Assembly: GCA_052078155.1 (NCBI GenBank)
Contig: JBQJBP010000001.1
Span: 2,542,001 to 2,606,000 of the forward strand
DNA length: 64,000 nt
DNA from: CAXBMB01 sp052078155
GTDB lineage: Bacteria > Pseudomonadota > Alphaproteobacteria > Kiloniellales > DSM-21159
Direction of reading: 5' to 3'
The notes beneath the pieces were generated by a model. The model ran no database searches. It was not told where the DNA came from and saw nothing but the letters and a program-made list of their open reading frames with translations. Made by a program: the position numbers and the translations under genes. Of the stretch, positions 19,439 through 26,999 are shown in pieces. How positions within the stretch are numbered: the first letter of the stretch is position 1; each line of letters opens with the position of its first letter.

Positions 19439-19660
19439 TTAGTGAACAGACAGGGGGGTCATTTCATACTGGCGAATGGTCGCAATGGCTTCGTCACGAC
19501 TGGCCATCACGGCCATCTGTGTACCATCGGCGGCATAGATGCCGACCATGTTGCCTTCTTCAACCTCTACCGGGCGCATGTAGGCCAGATTTTCCAACCC
19601 GAAAGTCAACAGATCGGCTTCGTTCTGCTGGGCCAGATAGAGCAAACGTTCATTCATCAT
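19439..19660 (-). CDS. DUF1150 family protein
   Basis: This is a small acidic protein of 73 residues. It has the DUF1150 pattern: a short N-terminal helix (NERLLYLAQQNEADLL), FGLENLAYMRPV, then IYAADGTQMAVMASRDEAIATIRQ and the C-terminal PLSVH. The start is set by GGAGG five bases before the first ATG of an ATG-ATG pair. It is encoded 161 bp downstream of hsp20 on the same strand, the usual alphaproteobacterial pairing. Function is unknown; a link to the small heat-shock protein is inferred from this linkage. Confidence 0.88.
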   Translation of the reverse strand: MMNERLLYLAQQNEADLLTFGLENLAYMRPVEVEEGNMVGIYAADGTQMAVMASRDEAIATIRQYEMTPLSVH

Positions 19661-19821
19661 AGTAACCTCCAGGGCCTGCGGGACCGCGCAGACACTTTCT
19701 ATCGACCTCAAAGTGACACAAATAAGTTTACGGGACCTTTCCCGATCACCGATTTCTCTATCTGCATGTGGTGTCGATATGTGTTGGCATTGTGGGTCAA
19801 ATGTGGAGAACCCGTGGCACG

Positions 19822-20265
19822 TCACCCTTCGGTCAGGGTTTTGCCGTTTTTCTTGCTGCTGTCGATGGAGATGGTGCGCACATTGGCTTGTGTCATGGGC
19901 CGTTCCAGATTCACGTGCAACAGCCCCATTTCCAATCGTGCTCCCATCACCTCGATGCCATCGGCCAGCATAAAATTCCGTTGAAACTGCCGGGACGCGA
20001 TGCCGCGGTGCAGGTAGACCCGTTCTTCCTCGTCTTCCTGCTGTCGGCCCCGAATGACCAGCTGGCTGTCTTCGATCTGCACCTGCAGTTCCTCTTCGGA
20101 AAAACCGGCAACCGCCAGAGTAATCCGCAAAGAGTTGTCACCGGTCTGTTCGACATTGTACGGGGGGTAACTGTCGCCCGATGCTTTGTTGATGCGATCC
20201 AGGGTGCGTTCCAGCTGTTCAAAGCCCAGCAGGAGAGGCGAGTTGAAAAGCGATTGACGGGTCAT
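19822..20265 (-). CDS. Small heat-shock protein, Hsp20/IbpA family
   Basis: Hsp20 proteins are ATP-independent holdases that bind unfolding proteins. The 147-residue product starts TRQSLFNSPLLLGFEQLERTLDR, as in alphaproteobacterial HspA/IbpA. The alpha-crystallin domain runs from about 33 to 130 (YPPYNVEQTGDNSLRITLAVAGF; FMLADGIEV) and ends with the GLLHVNLER strand. The ATG at 20265 is preceded by GAGGAGGAAAC. The leader can fold into two small hairpins next to this site, described separately. Confidence 0.94.
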   Translation of the reverse strand: MTRQSLFNSPLLLGFEQLERTLDRINKASGDSYPPYNVEQTGDNSLRITLAVAGFSEEELQVQIEDSQLVIRGRQQEDEEERVYLHRGIASRQFQRNFMLADGIEVMGARLEMGLLHVNLERPMTQANVRTISIDSSKKNGKTLTEG

Positions 20266-20300
20266 CGCCAGTTTCCTCCTCGTAACGAGCAAGGTTTGCT
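20266..20300 (-). promoter_or_regulatory. Short foldable hsp20 leader, possible RNA thermometer
   Basis: On the minus strand AGCAA-ACC-TTGCT (20288-20300) and CTCG-TTA-CGAG (20281-20289 region) form two small hairpins. The second reaches into the GAGGAGG ribosome site (about 20274-20283). Weak stems overlapping the Shine-Dalgarno sequence are what heat-shock RNA thermometers look like, but these stems are very short. Confidence 0.3.
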
Positions 20301-20436
20301 AGAGCATGATCGGTTTAGTTAGTAGCGCGTCGCGCTTGCACCCAAACCGTGATTCATCCTCTATCCTGTTAAAAAGAGGCAAATTCACGCTTCAAGAGTT
20401 ATCACCCAGTGATTCCACTTAAACCGATTTGACTCT
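20301..20436 (+). repeat. 136-bp intergenic repeat, full copy 2
   Basis: It has the same 136-bp length, ends and internal layout as 17626-17761, with scattered substitutions. It abuts the hsp20 leader directly, so hsp20 transcription may start inside or cross it. Confidence 0.9.
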
Positions 20437-20638
20437 AACGGAAGACAGCCCTGCCTGATTGGCCACAAGCTTTCTTCGACAGCCCAACGTGGCACTGTCT
20501 GGACAGTAATGTGGGGGCTGACAGAGGGCGGGTCAAGTTCCGCTTTGCCCCTTGCAGAGCCGATGTGCAGACAAAACAAACCTGCGCGAACAGTTGGCTG
20601 ACAAATCAACCTGTTCCAACCGGGATCCCAGCAGCCCT

Positions 20639-20833
20639 TTACTTGGCCGAGGCCAGAGCCAGCGCTTCCTTGACGACAGACAAATCACCAATGTGATTGG
20701 CCAGCAAGATCACCAGCTTGGCATCCAGTTTACGGCTTTCGGCTTCATCCAGATCACGATGGGCTGCGACCAGTGCGGCAAAAAGCGCATCGGGATTATC
20801 CAGCTGATCTTCGGTAATCAGATGCTTGCTCAT
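20639..20833 (-). CDS. DUF2783 family small protein
   Basis: The 64-residue protein matches the DUF2783 pattern: LDNPDALFAALVAAHRDLD, SRKLDAKLVILLANHIGDL and VVKEALALA. It begins inside the end of the FAD monooxygenase gene (ATGA overlap), so the two are translationally coupled. Members of this family usually sit next to such monooxygenases, suggesting a small partner subunit. Function is unproven. It is the last gene of the homogentisate-type operon. Confidence 0.85.
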   Translation of the reverse strand: MSKHLITEDQLDNPDALFAALVAAHRDLDEAESRKLDAKLVILLANHIGDLSVVKEALALASAK

Positions 20834-22551
20834 GCCCCCTGCTCCTCTTTTGTTGGCCTCTGCTCTGGTTCAATGGCTGCCTCTCGCCCCAGAGCGCGGT
20901 CCCTGCTTTGTCGGACCCGCGCGGCATCAAAGCTCCGCCAGGCAGCAGCCAGATGCTGATCCGGCCTGAAGAGATAACAGCTGCCCGGGCGGCTGTCATA
21001 GCGACGCCCGGCCAGAAACTGGTCATCCAGCAACAACGGCAATCCCTGACTGTCGAAATCTTCCGCCGCGATCAGCAGACAGGATATGGGCACGCCATCG
21101 CTGGCCAGCGCTTTCATCTCCGCCAAAGGCAGGTCTTCATCCGGTTCAACAAAGCAGACCAGGGTGAAACCGGGTCCCAACAGCCGAAGCAACCAGTCTC
21201 GTTCCCAGCTGTCCGGATCCCTGCGGCGCAGCAGTGGACTGTCCAGTGCCGGTGATCCCGGGGCGAGATCACAGTTAAACCCCTCTTCAAAAGCCGTGTT
21301 GAGCGAAGAGCCCCGCAAATGGCAGGGCAGGGATAAGCGCCCGGAATTGACCAGACGCCGGGCGAACGGCAGATCTTTTGCCAGATCCAGAACCCCGTCC
21401 CGGTAGGCCCGGCTGGCGGGATTCTTCGGCGTGATGAAATCTGTGCTGCGCGTAGAGTTCAACAAATTCTCATCGGTTGCGGGCAGGCGTTCTTCGTCAT
21501 AGCTGTCCAGCAAACCTTCCGGGGCCAGACCGGACATGACCAGTTGAAGCTTCCAGATCAGGTTGTCGACATCCTGGGCACCCCCGTTGCCGCCGCGCGC
21601 CCCAAAGGGCGAGACCTGGTGGGCCGCATCGCCAGCAAAGAGCACCCGGCCATGGCGGAACTTCTCCAGACGGCGGCACTGAAAGGTGTAGACACTGACC
21701 CATTCCAGATCGAAGGCCACATCGTCTCCCAGCATGGCTTTCAACCGTGGGATGACGTTCTCCGGTTTCTTTTCTTCCTCCGGATCCGCGTCCCAGCCCA
21801 GCTGCAGGTCGATGCGGAACACATTGTCCGCCTGACGGTGCAACAGTGCCGACTGGTTACGGTGGAAGGGCGGGTCGAACCAGAACCAGCGTTCCGTTGG
21901 GAAGTCCGCCTTCATCAGGACATCTGCGATCAGGAAGCGATCCTGAAAGACTTCACCGGTAAAGGAAAGGCCCATTTCCCGGCGCACCTGGGACCGGGCA
22001 CCATCGCAGGCCAGCAGCCAGTCACAGGTCATTTGATAGGGGCCGTCCGGGGTCTCGACGGTGATCGTCACCTTGTCGGCGCCCGGGTCAACGGCGCTCA
22101 ATCTGTTTTGCCAGCGCAGGTCGCACAGAGGGTTGGCGTCAGCCAGCTCCACCAACCATTCTTCCACATAATACTGCTGAATGTTGATGAAGGCTGGCCA
22201 GCAGTGGCCTTCCTCAGGCTGCAGATTGAAATTGTAAAGCTCAGAATCGCCGAAGAAGACCCGACCCTGATTCCAGGTGATCCCCTTATCCCTCAGCTTT
22301 TCTGCCAGGCCGTAGCGGTCGTAGATCTCCAGCGTGCGCTTGGCAAAGCAAATGGCGCGGGAGCCGACGGACACCGTTTTGTCATCATCCAGCACCAATG
22401 CCCGGATGCCTCGCTGGGCCAGCTCCAGAGCCGCCTGCAGGCCCACTAAACCCCCGCCGATGACAATGACGGGATGATGGGCGGGCGTTTCTGCTTGCTG
22501 GTCCGGATGGGGACAATAGGGAAATTCAGGATAACTGTAGGTCTGTTGCAT
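20830..22551 (-). CDS. FAD-dependent aromatic monooxygenase (MhpA/PheA class A flavoprotein)
   Basis: Class A flavin hydroxylases insert one oxygen into phenolic rings using NAD(P)H. The 573-residue protein has the FAD motif VIGGGLVGLQAALELAQRG (about 30), the DG motif CDGARSQVRREMG (about 180) and the GD motif FAGDAAHQVSPFGARGGNGGAQD (about 310). A C-terminal thioredoxin-like domain follows. It resembles 3-(3-hydroxyphenyl)propionate hydroxylases. In an operon with homogentisate dioxygenase, a plausible reaction is hydroxylation of 3-hydroxyphenylacetate to homogentisate; this is inference. Confidence 0.85.
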   Translation of the reverse strand: MQQTYSYPEFPYCPHPDQQAETPAHHPVIVIGGGLVGLQAALELAQRGIRALVLDDDKTVSVGSRAICFAKRTLEIYDRYGLAEKLRDKGITWNQGRVFFGDSELYNFNLQPEEGHCWPAFINIQQYYVEEWLVELADANPLCDLRWQNRLSAVDPGADKVTITVETPDGPYQMTCDWLLACDGARSQVRREMGLSFTGEVFQDRFLIADVLMKADFPTERWFWFDPPFHRNQSALLHRQADNVFRIDLQLGWDADPEEEKKPENVIPRLKAMLGDDVAFDLEWVSVYTFQCRRLEKFRHGRVLFAGDAAHQVSPFGARGGNGGAQDVDNLIWKLQLVMSGLAPEGLLDSYDEERLPATDENLLNSTRSTDFITPKNPASRAYRDGVLDLAKDLPFARRLVNSGRLSLPCHLRGSSLNTAFEEGFNCDLAPGSPALDSPLLRRRDPDSWERDWLLRLLGPGFTLVCFVEPDEDLPLAEMKALASDGVPISCLLIAAEDFDSQGLPLLLDDQFLAGRRYDSRPGSCYLFRPDQHLAAAWRSFDAARVRQSRDRALGREAAIEPEQRPTKEEQGA

Positions 22552-22625
22552 GGGGCAGTTTCCAACCTGACCCCGGCGCTGATCTTAGCCGGGGCCAGGG
22601 TTTCAGGTCAGGGTCAGTTGGGCGG

Positions 22626-23606
22626 TCAGGCTTCAGCCGTTTTGATTTCCTTGCCCTTTTCCAGGGCCTCCCACATGTCCAGATCCCGCTGGGCCGTCCA
22701 GATCCGGGGATCGGCAATGCCACTGGCTTCATCAGCGGCCCGGGTGACATCAAAAGGCATGCAGTGGTCAAAGATCACCCATTCGCCGAACTGCGGGGCC
22801 AGCTTGGCATAGGTTTCATCGTAAATGGCCTTCAGTTCTTTACCCTCGTTCACTCCCTCAGCCGCCGCTGCGTACAGCTGGCTGATGAAGGACTGGGTGC
22901 CAGAGATGCCCGCCTCGATCATCTCCGGCGTGGTCAACGCTGCCCCCCGGCCGGGCACCACCTTTTCAGGCCCCAGTGCTTTCAGGGCAGACAGTGTTTC
23001 CGGCCAGTCCTGCAGATAGGCGTCCCCGGTGTAGGGGGTCGCGCCATATTCAACCAGATCACCGGCAAAGAGCACCCGCTCCTTGGGCAGCCAAACCACC
23101 GTATCGCCTTTGGTGTGTCCCCGCCCCAGATGCAGGATCTGCACTTCCCGTTCCCCGAGGAACAGTGTCAGTTCTTTTTCAAAGATCATGGTCGGCCAGG
23201 TCAGGCCGTCCGGAACGGTTTCCACCCCTTCAAAGAGGCGGGGAAAGCGACCGATTTCGGAATCTTTGTCCTGCTGGCCCCGCTCGACAATCAGATCATA
23301 GGTGGGCCGGCTGGCAATGATGTTGTCCGCTCCGTAGGCCGACGCCCCCAGCACGCGCACTGCATGATAGTGGCTCAACACCACATGTTTGATGGGCTTG
23401 TCGGTGATCTCCCGAATGCGGCGGATCACATCAGCAGCCATGGCCGGGGTGGCCTGGGTGTCGATCACCATCACCGAGTCGTCCCCGATGATCACTCCGC
23501 TGTTGGGGTCCCCTTCTGCGGTGTAGGCATAAAGGCCTTCACCCAGTTTTTCGAAACTGATGTTCTTTTCCGTCAGGTCGGTATGGGAAGCAAAAGCTCT
23601 GCTCAT
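22626..23606 (-). CDS. MBL-fold metallohydrolase with atypical HxHxx motif
   Basis: The 326-residue protein has the metallo-beta-lactamase fold: GVIIGDDSVMVIDTQAT, a zinc-binding segment VVLSHYHAVRVLGA, LHLGRGHTKGDTVVWLP, and FAGDLVEYGATPY. The usual HxHxDH motif is HYHAVR, so the Asp-His pair of the second metal site is absent. Later His (GRGH) and Asp (GD) ligands are kept. AAGGAGAGAAGATC precedes the ATG. It lies between the FAA hydrolase and the FAD monooxygenase genes. Its substrate in the pathway is unknown, possibly a thioester or lactone intermediate. Confidence 0.85.
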   Translation of the reverse strand: MSRAFASHTDLTEKNISFEKLGEGLYAYTAEGDPNSGVIIGDDSVMVIDTQATPAMAADVIRRIREITDKPIKHVVLSHYHAVRVLGASAYGADNIIASRPTYDLIVERGQQDKDSEIGRFPRLFEGVETVPDGLTWPTMIFEKELTLFLGEREVQILHLGRGHTKGDTVVWLPKERVLFAGDLVEYGATPYTGDAYLQDWPETLSALKALGPEKVVPGRGAALTTPEMIEAGISGTQSFISQLYAAAAEGVNEGKELKAIYDETYAKLAPQFGEWVIFDHCMPFDVTRAADEASGIADPRIWTAQRDLDMWEALEKGKEIKTAEA

Positions 23607-23769
23607 GATCTTCTCTCCTTAATGCCCCGGGCTTGATCTGCAGTCTTGCTGCCAATCCTGAAACAAGGGTCCAGAAACACTGTTTTGGATCTCAGTCCCG
23701 GAATCTGGCTGGCCCAGAGACAGCGTTCATTTGCGGCATGGTTGGTTTGTTGGGAGTGCCTGACGGCCC

Positions 23770-24783
23770 TCAGTTTTCGTAACGCACAACCTTCTGATGG
23801 ATTGTGCCGAAGATGTTCCGTCCCTGGTCATCGTGCATTTCAATGGCAATCTCGTCACCGAAGCGCATGAAAGGGGTGCTGGGCTGGCCCGCGTTGATGG
23901 TTTCAATCATCCGCACCTCTGCCAGACAGGCGTACCCCACGCCCCCGTCTGCAATGGCAGAGCCGTGGTCTGTGTTCTGCTTGTTGGAAACCGTACCGGA
24001 GCCGATGATGCAGCCCGCCGACAGCGGGCGGGTTTTGGCCGCATGGGCAATCAGGGTGGGAAAATCAAAGGTCATGTCCTGACCGGCATCGGGCTTGCCA
24101 AAGAGCTCTCCGTTCAGCGTGCAGCTCAACGGCAAAGAGAGCTTGCGGCCATCCCAGGCCTGCCCCAACTCGTCAGGAGTCACCGCCACCGGCGAAAAGG
24201 CGCTGGAGGGTTTGGCATGGAAAAAGCCAAAACCCTTGCCCAGTTCCGCCGGGATCAGGCCGCGCAAAGAAACATCATTGACCAGCATGACCAGCACGAC
24301 CTGTTCGGCTGCTTCGTCCGGGCTGGCCCCCATGGCCACGTCATTGGTGATGACGGCCACTTCACCTTCGAAATCAATGCCGTAGTCTTCACTGGCCACG
24401 GCAATGTCCTCGCGGGGGCCCAGGAAACTGTCCGAACCGCCCTGGTACATCAGGGGATCCGTCCAGAAGCTGGGGGGCATCTCGGCCCCGCGGGCCCGGC
24501 GCACCAGTTCCACATGATTGACATAAGCCGAGCCATCAGCCCACTGAAAGGCTCTGGGCAGGGGGGAGCAGCAGGCGGCAGGATCAAAAGCCATCTCCCC
24601 GGCCAGCGAACCGGCCTGCAACAGTTCATACTGCGCGGCCAGTTGCGGTTCCAGATGATCCCAATCATCCAGCGCTTCCTGCAAAGTCTGGGCCGCGTCC
24701 GCTTTCACCGCGCGGCTGAGATCCCGGCTGACCAACAACAGGGTTCCGTCCCGGCTGCCGTCATTCAACGTCGCAAATTTCAT
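23770..24783 (-). CDS. Fumarylacetoacetate hydrolase family protein
   Basis: It likely cleaves fumarylacetoacetate (or maleylacetoacetate) to fumarate/maleate and acetoacetate, the last step of homogentisate degradation. The 337 residues show the FAH domain: VELVRRARGAEMPPSFW, DFEGEVAVI (metal-binding Glu pair), VLVMLVNDVSLRGL, FHAKPSSAFSPV, and GSGTVSNKQ. AGGGTAACAAT precedes the ATG. It is 79 bp downstream of hmgA on the same strand. Confidence 0.9.
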   Translation of the reverse strand: MKFATLNDGSRDGTLLLVSRDLSRAVKADAAQTLQEALDDWDHLEPQLAAQYELLQAGSLAGEMAFDPAACCSPLPRAFQWADGSAYVNHVELVRRARGAEMPPSFWTDPLMYQGGSDSFLGPREDIAVASEDYGIDFEGEVAVITNDVAMGASPDEAAEQVVLVMLVNDVSLRGLIPAELGKGFGFFHAKPSSAFSPVAVTPDELGQAWDGRKLSLPLSCTLNGELFGKPDAGQDMTFDFPTLIAHAAKTRPLSAGCIIGSGTVSNKQNTDHGSAIADGGVGYACLAEVRMIETINAGQPSTPFMRFGDEIAIEMHDDQGRNIFGTIHQKVVRYEN

Positions 24784-24862
24784 ATTGTTACCCTGAGTGT
24801 CTTATGTTCGTTGATCGTGGACCGTTTCCAGCGCCCCGTCAGAAACGCCGTCAACAGGCCGG

Positions 24863-26005
24863 TCATTCCTGCGGTGTTTGTGGTGTTTTCCAGCTGTCGA
24901 CGTAACCCGGCCACTCCACGCCGTCAGGCAGAGATCCCACCTCCAGAGCGTCGCGGGTATCGATCATCACAGCGTATTCGTCTGTGGCCGGTTTGCTTTG
25001 CTTCCAGGCTGCCTTCAAAGCCTTGGGATGGGGCCCGTGGGTAAAGCCGCAAGGGTGCAGGGTCATCATACCGGCGTCGATGTTATCCCGGCTGAAGAAG
25101 TCCCCGGCGTGATAGAACAGCACTTCATCGTAGTCGTCGTTGTTGTGATAGAAGGGGACCTTCAGCGCATCATCGGAGCTCTCGAAAGGTCGCGGCGCAA
25201 AGGTGCAGATCACAAAGCGGTTGCCGACAAAAGTTGTGTGAGCCGAGGGCGGCAGGTGATAGCGGTGGCTCATCAGCGGGCGGATGTCCGCCACATTGAT
25301 GCGCACCGGGGCCAGGTCCCCTTTCCATCCCACAGCATCCAGCGGATTGAAGGGAAAAGTCACGGTGGAGAGCGCATTGCCGCGCTTGATCTTTACCTGC
25401 CAGGTTTCGCTGTTGCTCTGCTGTGCTTTGAAAGCCTCATCGATTGCCGGGGTGTCCAGCATGGCCGGATCAAAAATGGCGTGGTCACCCACCATGCCTT
25501 TGTCGGGCAGCTGATAGCTGGCATTGGTGCATTCCATCAGCAAAGCCGTCACCGGGCTGTCGCAATCCAGGCGCCAGGAGGTGCTGCGCGGCAGCATGAT
25601 GTAATCACCCGCCTTAAAGGCCAGATGGCCATAATCGCAATACAGGTGACCGGACCCCTGGTGGACGAAAATCAGCTCATCTCCGTCGCCGTTGCGCACC
25701 AGATGGTCCATACGGGCCGGCGCCCGCCAGAAACGGACTTTGACGGAGGCATTGTGCAACACCAGTTGCGCATCCCAGGGGCTGGCCTGAGCTCCGTCGA
25801 CCTTGTTCAGATCAAAGGCTCTGGGCCGCAGCGGCCCCTCCCAGTCGGTCCAGCCGGTTGGCGGGTTCTGATGGTACATATGCGTGGCTGGCCCAAAGAA
25901 ACCTTCTTTGCCCATTTCCCGCTCATAGGTGCCTTCAGGAAAGCCCACATGAGCCTGACGGGAGGCCTGCCCCTCCACACGAGGGAAAGAAATGTATTTG
26001 CGCAA
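24863..26005 (-). CDS. hmgA: Homogentisate 1,2-dioxygenase
   Basis: HmgA opens the homogentisate ring to maleylacetoacetate using Fe(II). At 380 residues it is shorter than the usual about 430-440 form. The C-terminal cupin keeps the likely iron ligands His287 (FYHNND), Glu294 and His323 in the diagnostic LHPCGFTHGPHP motif. The ligand spacing His-Glu is one residue longer than in the human-type enzyme. The start is TTG at 26005, supported by AAGGAG 8 nt upstream. It is the first gene of the operon hmgA-FAH-MBL-FAD monooxygenase-DUF2783, with a divergent MarR gene. Confidence 0.9.
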   Translation of the reverse strand: MRKYISFPRVEGQASRQAHVGFPEGTYEREMGKEGFFGPATHMYHQNPPTGWTDWEGPLRPRAFDLNKVDGAQASPWDAQLVLHNASVKVRFWRAPARMDHLVRNGDGDELIFVHQGSGHLYCDYGHLAFKAGDYIMLPRSTSWRLDCDSPVTALLMECTNASYQLPDKGMVGDHAIFDPAMLDTPAIDEAFKAQQSNSETWQVKIKRGNALSTVTFPFNPLDAVGWKGDLAPVRINVADIRPLMSHRYHLPPSAHTTFVGNRFVICTFAPRPFESSDDALKVPFYHNNDDYDEVLFYHAGDFFSRDNIDAGMMTLHPCGFTHGPHPKALKAAWKQSKPATDEYAVMIDTRDALEVGSLPDGVEWPGYVDSWKTPQTPQE

Positions 26006-26129
26006 AGCTCAATCTCCTTTTGGAGAGCAACGGGTCTTTTGGGGAAGTTTGATCAGATCTGCCGCCACGCCAACGCCGGCCGGGAGCAAAACCCCGACCA
26101 TGACTTGCAGCAGCTGTTGAAAATAAGTA

Positions 26130-26147
26130 TCGTTTCAAACGAAACGA
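26130..26147. promoter_or_regulatory. Palindromic operator candidate for the divergent MarR regulator
   Basis: TCGTTTC-AAAC-GAAACGA is a perfect 7-bp inverted repeat with a 4-bp spacer. It stands 125 bp above the hmgA start and 144 bp above the marR start. Its 18-bp length and symmetry fit a MarR dimer site, and it is placed to control both directions. Confidence 0.65.
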
Positions 26148-26290
26148 CTGTCAACCGAGGGCTTCCCAGCCTGTGTTTCACGACAGACGTGACGCACACC
26201 ACGCGCCAGGGCCTGTTGATCAGGCGTCAGGCTTGTGTCTGCCGGTGACAGGCTGACCGGCAGCGCAACAGACAGAATTGCAGAGCCTTC

Positions 26291-26788
26291 ATGGATGCCG
26301 CAAACGTGAGCAAGGTCAAGAAGCAGGAAACGGAGCAGGACAATCCGGCAGCCTTTGAGCTGCAGGATTTTCTGCCCTACCGGCTGTCCGTGGTCACCAA
26401 CCGCATCAGCCGCGCGTTCTCCCGCCACTATTCCCATGATTTTGGCCTGTCCATTCCGGAATGGCGGGTGCTGGCTGTGCTTGGGGCCTTTGCGCCGCTG
26501 TCTTCCAATGAAATCTGTGACCGCACAGCCATGGACAAAGCCAAAGTCAGCCGTGCGGTCGCGGCCCTGAGCCACAAAGGGTATCTGACGAGAGAGAGCA
26601 ACCCCGATGACCACCGGCTGATCGCCCTGCGCCACAGCCTGGAAGGTCAGGCCGTGTTTGAAGAGATCCTGCCTCTGGCCCGTCGCTTGGAAGAGCAACT
26701 GACCTCCGCTCTGGCCCCCGGGGAAAGAGAGCAGCTGGAAAATCTGCTCAGCAAACTGGATCAATCGATCAGCCTCAGCGACTCCTGA
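26291..26788 (+). CDS. MarR family transcriptional regulator
   Basis: The 165-residue winged-helix protein has the MarR pattern: LSVVTNRISRAFSRHYSHDFGLSIPEWRVLAVL, recognition helix region NEICDRTAMDKAKVSRAVAALSHKGY, and wing TRESNPDDHRLIALRHS. It is divergent from hmgA across 285 bp holding a palindrome, so it most likely controls the aromatic operon, with an aromatic acid as inducer. The ribosome site before 26291 is weak, so the start is approximate. Confidence 0.88.
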   Translation: MDAANVSKVKKQETEQDNPAAFELQDFLPYRLSVVTNRISRAFSRHYSHDFGLSIPEWRVLAVLGAFAPLSSNEICDRTAMDKAKVSRAVAALSHKGYLTRESNPDDHRLIALRHSLEGQAVFEEILPLARRLEEQLTSALAPGEREQLENLLSKLDQSISLSDS

Positions 26789-26824
26789 TACAGCAAAAGC
26801 CGGACTACTCACCATCCGACGGTT

Positions 26825-26861
26825 AGAGCCAAATCGCTTCCAACCAAACCGATCATGCTCT
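26825..26861. repeat. Minimal repeat: two terminal inverted repeats joined
   Basis: The segment begins AGAGCCAAATCG and ends CCGATCATGCTCT, the two ends of the 136-bp repeat family, with almost none of the interior left. It lies just after the marR gene and looks like an internally deleted or solo copy. Confidence 0.75.
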
Positions 26862-26999
26862 AGCAGGCAATCACAGCCGCCACCCGACAGGCGTCTGACA
26901 GTTGAGCACGCTGTCAATTTCTACTTTTGCGGGATATATGCCAGAAAAACAAAATCAACACGCTCTTTCCGCCAAGATCCCTGAAGAAAGGCCATCCAA

